This document shows positions 9,312 through 17,200 of a DNA stretch of 31,222 nt, one piece after another. The translations under genes and the position numbers were made by a program. The stretch's first letter is position 1; each line of letters begins with the position of its first letter. This DNA is from Dictyocoela muelleri. Lineage: Eukaryota; Microsporidia. Below the pieces are notes generated by a model that was not told the DNA's origin, did no database searches, and saw nothing but the letters and a program-made list of their open reading frames with translations. The stretch covers positions 1 to 31,222 of the forward strand of contig SDVU01000013.1 in the NCBI GenBank assembly GCA_016256075.1, given 5' to 3'.

Positions 9312-9736
9312 TTAAACTCTTGAATTTAACATTTAAGTATCGAAGTTTAAATCACGCTGACGTCACTTTAATAAATAATTATGGAATGTCATTAAGCGGT
9401 CAATAAATATGAGATATAGTATTAATATACAGTTGTTCAAGTGTTGTGTTGCTTATTAAGACTTGTTCTTATTTGTAAATGAAGCAAATAGGATCATCCT
9501 AGGTGCGGGGATGTGTGACGACGCATATCGGTAAAAGTAGAGACAAAAATCATAAAATGCCTCAGATAACCAGTATCCTATTGATTCATTTATGTAAAAA
9601 AATTGCGATACAGATAGCATCTGGGCAGCTTAGTAGTGAAACATTATTAGAACACCAAGAACCGCAGGTCTTAAGACCAAAGTAAATAGACTCTCCTGGT
9701 TGACAACTATGGATGTTGTAAGCATGCAATATATAT
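9287..9736 (+). mobile_element. SINE-like tRNA-headed repeat, copy 1
   Basis: About 440 bp that aligns along its length with 21744-22192, and over its first part with 31048-31222. Shared blocks in order are: a decayed tRNA-like head with AACTCTTGAAT; the GCTGACGTCAC block at about 9355-9366; a block ending ATTAAGCGGTCAA; ATATACAGTTGTTC; GATTAAGACTTG-like; a GGGGATG ... GACGCAT block; AGCTTAGTAG; and a final segment near ACAACT. No ORF is conserved between copies. A short TATATATATA tract follows the 3' end. It is consistent with an RNA polymerase III SINE. The B box here is degraded (GTTTAAATC). Confidence 0.6.
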
Positions 9737-10084
9737 ATAAAATTACTGAAATTTTTTTAATCACGTCAATTAAATTTAGATCATGTATTTTTTACACTAT
9801 AAAAAAGTTGTTTTTTTCTCCATTAAAAAGTTGGGGTTTTTCCCCTCAAAAAAAAATTTTAGATTAATTTATTTATAAATATTATAAATTTGATTAATTA
9901 AAATAATTAAATAAATAATCAAATTTTATTATTTTAAAATTCTAATAAATAAAACAGAATAGTTTTAAATATCTAATTAAATTAACTAGAGATTAAAGGC
10001 AACTACCAGTTTATTTAAAATATCTGAAAATCTTTAAAATTATTGCTGTTATACACGATTTATATATTATGAAATTTAAATATA
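9737..10084. other. AT-rich gap with a short G/C-run palindrome
   Basis: Near 9800-9860 two related segments, AAAAAGTTG...TTTTTC and AAAAAGTTGGGGTTTTTCCCC, form a small imperfect tandem repeat; GGGGTTTTTCCCC is self-complementary. This could be a transposon end. Nothing else is recognised. Confidence 0.4.
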
Positions 10085-10650
10085 TTGTTTAAATTACCGG
10101 ATGATATTCTCATCATTTTCTTTAATTTATTCCATACCGATTCTATATTTTGTGTATGGAGACCATTTGTCGGATTAGCAAAATTTATCCGATGATTAAT
10201 AGCTTCGTGACTATATATTATGAACAGTGAGTTATAGACACGCCATGAATCACTCTAAATATTCGAAACGGATCGGGAAATTTCGAATATTATTGAGATC
10301 GATGTTTTAGCACGCCTATCAGGAAAACACGTACGTAAAATTTATAAGGTGTAGAAGAAGAGTTTCATACCAAATAACTTTCTATTTACCTGAAATTTTT
10401 CCGGTATGGCATTTTTAATAATAGTTATGGAGTGTTTCCGATGCCGAAAGACCATCTATTTATCCGAGAAATTCTTCCAGTATGCTATTTTCACTATATT
10501 GATAGATATATCTTTTTGACAAATAATACCCCACTCCTGGTCTTATGGAAATTAAATTCAAATATTAGTAAATTTTTTGTTTTATATCCGATATATTGTT
10601 TTAAATATGCCTCTATCTATACCGAAATCTGTTAATAGGTCGGTTGTTTC
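10085..10650 (-). pseudogene. IS1595/ISXO2-like (Merlin-type) transposase remnant
   Basis: On the minus strand the 3' half is clear at about 10090-10260: SDSWRVYNSLF, then HEAINHRINFANPTNGLHTQ, then NIESVWNKLKKMMRISSGNL. This is the second catalytic Asp region followed by the HTQNIE block of DDE_Tnp_IS1595 proteins. Upstream pieces (10270-10400) are compatible but shifted in frame, and the zinc-ribbon N-terminus is not seen. It resembles the transposase at 27646-28596 more than the Merlin copies at 12.4 and 29 kb. No TIRs could be assigned. Confidence 0.6.
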
Positions 10651-10684
10651 TCTTCGGTATATTATAATATAATTAATGTTAACT

Positions 10685-10869
10685 TCTCACCAGGCAATAT
10701 TTTCACTTAACCTGATTATTTTAATTTTTTAATACCTCAAAAAAATATTTAAAAAAAAAATCTCTATTAAATTAAATATTTAATTTTCATTTTTTTTAAT
10801 TTTAAATATTTTTTTAGAGGTGTTAAAGAATTAAAATAATTTGGCTCAGTAAAAATTCACCCAAGTGAG
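10685..10869. mobile_element. MITE-like palindrome, about 185 bp
   Basis: Arms of about 65 bp at 10685-10751 and 10803-10869 are reverse complements with scattered mismatches (left TCTCACC ... ACCTCAAAAAAATATTTA; right TAAATATTTTTTTAGAGGTG ... GTGAGA). No coding sequence and no certain target duplication. Confidence 0.65.
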
Positions 10870-11403
10870 ACTGAACTATAATTAATATATAATATCTAAA
10901 AATCTTATATTTATAAAAAAAACTATATTTTATTATATTAAAATATTTTTGAATTTACTACAAGCCTTTCGTTTGCATGTGAAAGCTTGTTATCGATATT
11001 GCGTTTGTATTTAGGATTACGCACAAATAATCACAACGGTTAGGCGGCGTTTTGCCCCTTGGAGCGAAACGCCGCGTTATTCGACCCAGAAAATCAATAC
11101 TTTTAAAATAAAACTCAAAAATTAATATAAAAAAATCAATCCTATAAAATAAATAAAATCCAAAAATAAATGTCAAAAAAAAATCGAAATAAAGTTTTAA
11201 TATTTTGGTTTTAAAAATAAAGCCATATATTTTAAATATGATACCCGGGGTATGAACTGTAATCTTCGATTTATTAACTTAGTTCTATATCTTCATTATA
11301 TTTATTGTGCACGCGCGTAGCGCGTGACATAAAACAAACGCGATAATTTTATATTTTTTCGAATTTTTTTTATTTTTTTATAAATTTTTATGAGATAAAT
11401 CTA
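10870..11403. other. Non-coding gap with GC-rich hairpins
   Basis: Besides the hairpin at 11044-11075, there is CACGCGC-GTA-GCGCGTG at 11310-11326 (7-bp stem, 3-nt loop) and the near-palindrome ATACCCGGGGTAT near 11240. These G/C-rich islets stand out in a region that is otherwise mostly A and T. No gene is supported. Confidence 0.45.
11044..11075. repeat. GC-rich hairpin A
   Basis: A perfect 9-bp stem, GCGGCGTTT with AAACGCCGC, around a 14-nt loop. It resembles the hairpin at 13483-13516 (same GTTT/AAAC inner stem and a GG-GCG loop 3' part) with paired differences in the outer stem. Confidence 0.6.
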
Positions 11404-11475
11404 CACACTGGGATTCGAATTTTGGGACATATAACTATCACAAAATATCACTTACTACTAGACCACGGTTCATGA
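11404..11475 (-). pseudogene. tRNA-like pseudogene or SINE head
   Basis: The minus strand has an A-box-like TGGTCTAGTAG and a B-box-like AATTCGAATCC whose starts are 44 nt apart, the canonical tRNA spacing. The region begins like Glu/Gly/Asp tRNAs (CCGTGGTCTAGTAGTAA). The acceptor and T stems do not pair, and the anticodon arm is weak, so an active tRNA is unlikely. It could be a tRNA pseudogene or the head of another tRNA-derived repeat. Confidence 0.4.
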
Positions 11476-11650
11476 TAAAATATATTAATATTATATAAAT
11501 TTAATGAATAATAATAAATAAATTTTTCTTCATATTGTTCATAAATTAAATAAAAGCCTTCCTAAAATTGATCTTTTAACATTAATAAAAAACCCAAAGT
11601 ATTTTCTGAAAAATAAAAATAACCAAAGTAATTTTTCAAAAAAAAGTAAT
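11476..11650. other. Short AT-rich spacer
   Basis: Nothing recognised between the tRNA-like sequence and the palindromic MITE. Confidence 0.4.
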
Positions 11651-11835
11651 TTGGTTCTCAAACGTGTTAGAGACCCCCCGAAAAATTTGAAAATCTTAAT
11701 TGGTAAGAGCATAGAGTATGGTTTTTATCTCAAGATTTCACGCTTATTTGAAATAAGAAACATACTCTATGCTCTTACCAATTAAGATTTTCAAATCTGT
11801 CGGGGGAGGGGGTCTCTAACACGTTGGAGAACCAA
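11651..11835. mobile_element. MITE-like palindrome, about 185 bp, long arms
   Basis: Nearly the whole element is self-complementary. Arms at about 11651-11732 and 11752-11835 share TTGGTTCTC at the tips, ACGTGTTAGAGACC, then TTTGAAAATCTTAATTGGT and AAGAGCATAGAGTATG towards the loop. A G/C run (CCCCCCG on one side, CGGGGGAGGGGG on the other) interrupts pairing. High arm identity suggests a fairly recent insertion. It has no coding capacity. It sits beside a MULE-like coding relic. Confidence 0.75.
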
Positions 11836-11929
11836 TTTTTGGCATTATTGAGGTGAACAAATTGTGTATCTGTCGTAAATATCAGGCACCTGTTTAAATC
11901 ATTTATTCCAGTGTCGTATGTAAAAAATT

Positions 11930-12310
11930 TCATAGCTTTACGTGAATTTTATGTTTTCTAGAATGTCACCTGTGATTATCTTTACTTTCATTCTTTTTCT
12001 ATACTTTGTTTATTTAACATTTAAATTATTTATTCCAGGGAATTATTTGAATATTAAAGGAGGTGCTATTTTTAATTCCAAAGAAATTATATCTCTAGGC
12101 CTCTCTGTAGTATATACAGCTAGTTTGTATACCTTATCTCTTATACTCAAGGCTTCATTTTTATCATAACTTTTCTCACAATTAGCATGATCTTTTATGC
12201 AAATTATTGTATTATTTACTCCTGTAATAATATAAACTTTACATTTTCTATTACACATCTCCAATGCTTCGTATTATTTACGTCCGTGTGAAGGTGGTAA
12301 GAGTGTCCAT
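11930..12310 (-). pseudogene. FLYWCH-domain relic of a MULE transposase
   Basis: On the minus strand NNTKHWRC is followed, after a frame change, by NRKCKVYIITGVNNTIICIK, then DHANCEKSYDKNEA. This lines up with WRCIRRDCSGRVTTNLNMDI ... HYHEHE in the intact MULE protein: WRC, a second Cys, a Thr-rich strand, and a His pair (D-H-A-N here). The frame stays open to about 12043 (IISLELKIAPPLIFK). No catalytic core is seen; the MITE at 11651-11835 lies just beyond. Confidence 0.45.
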
Positions 12311-12386
12311 TGTACTATAATTTATTTTTCCTCGCTTCGTATCAACTATTTTTCTCTAATTGCAATACATTGGTGGTATTATTTTT

Positions 12387-13453
12387 GGATCAATTTTATT
12401 ATCTGCCCCCAAAACGACTCAAAATCATTATCTGTCCCCATAAAATTTTTTTTGTAACTCCTATGGTAACAATTAGTGAATTCGAAAAAAACATTTTTAC
12501 ACATAATCAAATTGATCTCATTAGATATTTAATGCAATATGGTTTGTTACACCGCGAAAAATCGACGCTGTTTGTGGAAATCCTTTAAAATTTGTAAAAA
12601 GAAAATGGGATATTGATTTATTCGCCTGGAGATGTTTTAACAAAACATGCAAAAATTATAAGAAATATATTTCCATCCGCAAACACACATTCTTTGAAGG
12701 TTTTAGAACAGAGCTTGAGCTAATTCTAAGAATAGTTTTAAAATATATTAGCAGATAGCCAATTTACAGCATAATACTCAGTTTAGATTGCTTAAGAATA
12801 CTATATGGCATTTGTTCACAAAAAATTCGCAGCAAAAAACCATCTCCAAACTTTTCAAATAATAAACTTGACGGTCCAAATGTTGTTGTTCAAATAGATG
12901 AAACAATGTTAAATTTTAAAGTAAAGTCGCATCGCGGAAGGGCACCTAGCAATAGAACAGATGTACTTTGCATCATTGAATTTTGGAATGAAATAACGAG
13001 ATGTTTTGCAACCATAATTGAGAATAAAAAACAAGAAACAATAGTTTCAATTATTTGTAGCCAGGTTTGTGCAAACACTATAATACAACTGATGAACATG
13101 GAGCTTATTCAAATTTAAAGGATTATTTTGGTGGTCATGAAACAGTATGCCATAAGTATTCTTTTATTAATTCCGAAACAGGTGTCAATACACAAGCCAT
13201 TGAATCCTTTCATAATGAACTTAAGCTTGAAATAAAAAGACGAAAAGGTGTTTTAACGGTAAATAGGGCAGAATTTCTTAATGAGTTTTGTTATTACTAT
13301 AACAAAAGGGACAGGGTTTTTTGAAGCTATTTTAGAATTAGTAAAATTTAGTTTAATTTTAATATTTTAATGGTTTTTTTAATTATAATTTTTTTTTAAA
13401 TAATTTTTCAAGTTCATTATCTGTCCCCGGGGGAAAGATAATGAACCTGATCC
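12387..13453 (+). mobile_element. Dead Merlin (IS1016/IS1595-like) transposon
   Basis: TIRs begin GGATCAATTTTATTATC on the left, and the right end reads back as GGATCAGGTTCATTATC; both reach CCCCC about 20-25 bp in. Flanks TTATTTTT (12379-12386) and TGATTTTT (13454-13461) agree at 7 of 8 positions, fitting a Merlin target duplication. As in the element at 6505, terminal motifs are doubled: TTATCTGCCCC is followed by TTATCTGTCCCC on the left, and a TTCATTATC ... GATAATGAA palindrome (13413-13445) closes the right. A broken transposase lies inside. Confidence 0.75.
12466..13324 (+). pseudogene. Merlin transposase pseudogene
   Basis: It starts near the ATG of MVTISEFEKNIFTHNQIDL. A zinc-ribbon half follows in another frame at about 12610-12700 (LFAWRCFNKTCKNYKKYISI, then RKHTFFEG). 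The catalytic core is well preserved: VQIDETMLNFKVKSHRGRAP at about 12890-12950 (first Asp), then TTDEHGAYSNL at about 13080-13115 (second Asp), then HKYSFINSETGVNTQAIESF at 13150-13210 and the C-terminus ending RDRVF at 13321. At least two frameshifts and a stop separate the blocks. No CCC tract precedes the start. Confidence 0.75.
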
Positions 13454-13482
13454 TGATTTTTTAGTGGCAAAAAGAATCAATA

Positions 13483-13516
13483 ATCCGCCGTTTAGCAGGG
13501 TGGCGAAACGGCGGAT
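13483..13516. repeat. GC-rich hairpin B
   Basis: A perfect 11-bp stem, ATCCGCCGTTT with AAACGGCGGAT, around a 12-nt loop. It resembles the hairpin at 11044-11075; differences in the outer stem are matched on both sides, so pairing is kept. Confidence 0.6.
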
Positions 13517-14232
13517 AGCCAGAAAATAATAGTGGGGCATAATTTTTCGAGTACAATTAACTTGTTTAAAAACACTGGTCTTCTCAAATGGCATCTCATA
13601 GCCGAACACCTATATGTTAGATTATTTAAATGAACGGTAGACCTGCACAGTTTCATTATACCATGACACTTGTGAGATTGAATTTCTTGAGGATATATTT
13701 TTTTCTATTAAAAATTCAAATAATTTCATTGTTAATGAAAATATTTCATCATTCGTCTTTATAGAAATATTATAATTATATCGTGCATAAGGGTATTTAT
13801 TTTTTATTTTTTTCTTTTACTGTATTTTAAATTTACATGTTTTCGGTTTTTATTCATGTCAATTAATAAAAATTCAATTTTATTATTTACTTATATTTGA
13901 AAGGGGTTAAAATTTAATTATTTTATAATATGGGTTTAAATGTTCTTCAACAGGGATTATCTAAAAAAATAAAGTATTATTAAAATAATTAATTCTTTTG
14001 TTAAGTATTTGGCCAGTGTTCGTCAATATCGTTCGATTAAAAAAAGAAATCTTGAAAATAGTTATTGATAGGTTACACCGTACTTTGAATTTTTATTTTA
14101 AACAGAAAATGACTTAATAAATAAAATTTTATCAATTAAAACATTTAATATTATTTTTATTAAAACTCTTTCAATTAGGTTATTTTAAAACCCTTTTAAT
14201 TTAATTATTATTAAAACTCTTTATTTTAAATA
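13517..14232. other. Gap downstream of the microtubule polymerase gene
   Basis: A minus-strand frame at about 13624-13815 (KNKYPYARYNYNISIKTNDE, then IFSLTMKLFEFLIEKNI, ending FK and a TAA) looks protein-like but has no start and no family I recognise; it may be a relic. The region 14100-14232 is the 3' flank of the large gene, with AATAAA on the minus strand just past its stop, a plausible poly(A) signal. Confidence 0.4.
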
Positions 14233-17200
14233 TTATTTTATCAATTCATGTTTTCCAATCAAACTATTAACGTATTCTTTAACAATCCCTTTTAAATCAA
14301 ATTTTAAAATTTCAAGCTTATAATGTTTAAAAATCTCATCGATATGTAATTTTAAGAAATACACTCCAATATTAATGTTGTTATTATTTATATTATCAAT
14401 ATTGCTATTATCAATATTATCTTTATTATCAACATCTTCATTTCTATTAATATTAATTCCAGTAATTTGAAAGAAAAAATACAACTCATTTAGAATACTT
14501 TCAATCTTTTCTTTTTCATTGATAAATGAGTGTATTTCTTTAGAATGTCTCCAAATCATTTTATAAACCATTTCTAATTCCTCTTTTTTATTTACAATTT
14601 TATATTCATCTTTATTATCAATTTTATATTCATCTTTATTAGCAATTATATATTCATCCACATTATTTTTAATGTAATGATTATCTTTTAAATATTTTTT
14701 TATCATCTCCAAATAACTTTTTAAAATACGTTCAGCGGGTGAATTAACGCATAAATTGATTAAAATATCTGAAATTAAATCAATCGAAACCTTGTTATTT
14801 TGGTAATTTTGTATATTCTGATCATTGTAATTACTATTTTGATTATTATTTTTCAATTCATTATTATTTTTACATTTTATTATCATTTTAATTAAATATT
14901 CATTAAGGCTAATTAAAGTCTCACAACTTAATTCATTTAAAAATTGACTGTTTAAACTTAATTGATAAATAACACTTATAATTTCATAGTTATCATCATC
15001 ATAAAGTTTATTATCATCTTGCTTATAATTATAAAGTTTATTATCATCTTGCTTATAATTGTAAAGTTTATTATCATCTTGCTTATAATAATTATAAAGT
15101 TTATTATCGTTATTATTTTTATTATAAAGTTTATAATCAAAAAGGTAATTCTCATGAACATCATTATTGTGATTATATTTTTTATAATTATTGATATGTA
15201 AAAGCATTGAGCTAACCAATGAATTGGCACTAAACAATACTTTTTCAACATCATTCTTGATAAAATTGTTTAATTTTTTACAACCACTTTTCTTATCAAA
15301 TATTAATTCTTTAAAAATATCTTTTATTTCATCACAACTAGTGTCATCTAATGATAGTCTTCTTTCAAATTCTTTTCGAAATTTTTCAATACCTTGTTTT
15401 TTATTAATAAACGGATTATCATCATCATGTGAATTTTCATTTTTATTAGAATCTTCATCATCATTGTTTTTGTAATCAACTTGAAAATCATATTTATCAT
15501 TATCATTATCTTTAACCTTAAAACCATCTTTATCATTAAATTTTAAATCGTCTTTGATTTTATAATCATATCTGATTTCATCTTCTTTTTCTTCTTTATA
15601 ACAATTATTATCTTTAACGCAATCATTATCACATCTAGACAAAATCGCTGATTTAACATTACATCTCTTGACAACGGGTGACAAAAAATTATTACCTAAT
15701 TTTCTCAAATCATTGACAAATTCAATAGCTGTCGGATCTACTCGACATATTTCTCTAACTAATTCATCATTATCAAGATTCATAAAATAATATTTGTCCC
15801 CATTGAATAGCTTTGTTCGTTTTATGAGAAGGATTATTTGTGATATTATTTTATTTTTAATCGGTGTGTTTAATGATCCTTCTTTACTAATGAAAGTATT
15901 TTCATTATTATTAAACGTATTATAATCTTTATAATAATCATGATCTTCATAACCATTTAAATTTATATTATTTAAATTTTTATCATTTTTATTATTTTTA
16001 TTATTCTCTTTATAATTACAATTAATTAACATTTTTTTATAAACATTAAACAACTTACTCAATGGATAAACACAATCAAGAACACTCAAATGATCAAAAT
16101 CACCAATTCTTAATAAATATTCAACTAACCGAGTAACTTCATATTCAGACAAAATATATTCTCTTTCAATTAACAATTCAAAAAATTTATCTAAGAATTG
16201 TGTGTTTTTGATGTTTAATAATGATAGAAAATCGATTATATAATCTGAAATAAGAGTTGTATTGGTTAATAAGAATGATGAAAGTATCTGATTAATCTCT
16301 TCATCACCGTTATTGTTATTCAATTTATTATTTTCAATGTTAAATTTATTATTTTCAATATTAAATTTATTATTTTCAATATTAAATTTATTTTTATATT
16401 TCATAATAACATAATTGTATTTCTTTAAAAACTGAGAATCGAAAACTTCTTCTTTTTTTGTTCCATTTTTAATTCTTCCTCTCATTGGATTTTTTATCAA
16501 ATTGATTTGAAGTTTTCTTTTTTGAGGCATTGGTGATGATGAAATTATTTTGTTAATTTGAAAAAAATTATTTTTAATCAAGTTATTTTTTATCAAGAAT
16601 TGAGGATCTGCTTTTACTGAGTTATGATTATCTTTTATATCACTACCATCTTTAAAACTGTTAATATCTTTATCATCTTTAATATCTTTAATATCTTTGT
16701 AATCTTTATCATCCTTATGATTGTTAATCTCTTTATCATCTTTAATATCTTTGTAATCATTATCATCTTTATGACTGTTAATGTCTTTATCATCTTTAAT
16801 ATCTTTATGGTCGTTATCAGCAATGAAATTTTTAATATCTTTAATATCATGAAGTTCTTCTTTCTTACCATCCTTTTTACTAACAAAATCAGATTTGAAT
16901 ATGTTAAATTCTTTCAAAATATCCTTCAATTGATTTATAATATTTTTTTCTTGACTACCTTTAACTTCCAAACTTGAAATTTCTTTTTCAAAATTTTCAA
17001 TCGATAAATTATTAAAACTATTTTTAAAGTCATTATTATTTTTGAGGTCATTATTATTTTTAAAGTCATTATTATTTTTAAACTCATTATTATTTTTAAA
17101 ATCATTAATGATCGATATTAATACTTTAATTATATCAATAAACAATCTTCCCTGTTTTTTAATCTTAGTATAATAAAGAACAAAAGAAATTGTTAATTTT

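Noticed and set aside
9503-9685. A 60-codon ORF inside SINE-like copy 1
   Set aside because: The frame is not kept in copy 2, so it is chance within a non-coding repeat.
10432-10635. A 67-codon plus-strand ORF
   Set aside because: It lies antisense to the IS1595-like transposase relic and has no family features.
10958-11176. A 72-codon minus-strand ORF spanning the GC-rich hairpin
   Set aside because: Composition is low-complexity, with no domain and no CCC start signal; the hairpin explains the only unusual part.
11942-12169. A hydrophobic plus-strand ORF that could be a small membrane protein
   Set aside because: The opposite strand carries the zinc-finger relic; the hydrophobic frame is its AT-rich shadow.
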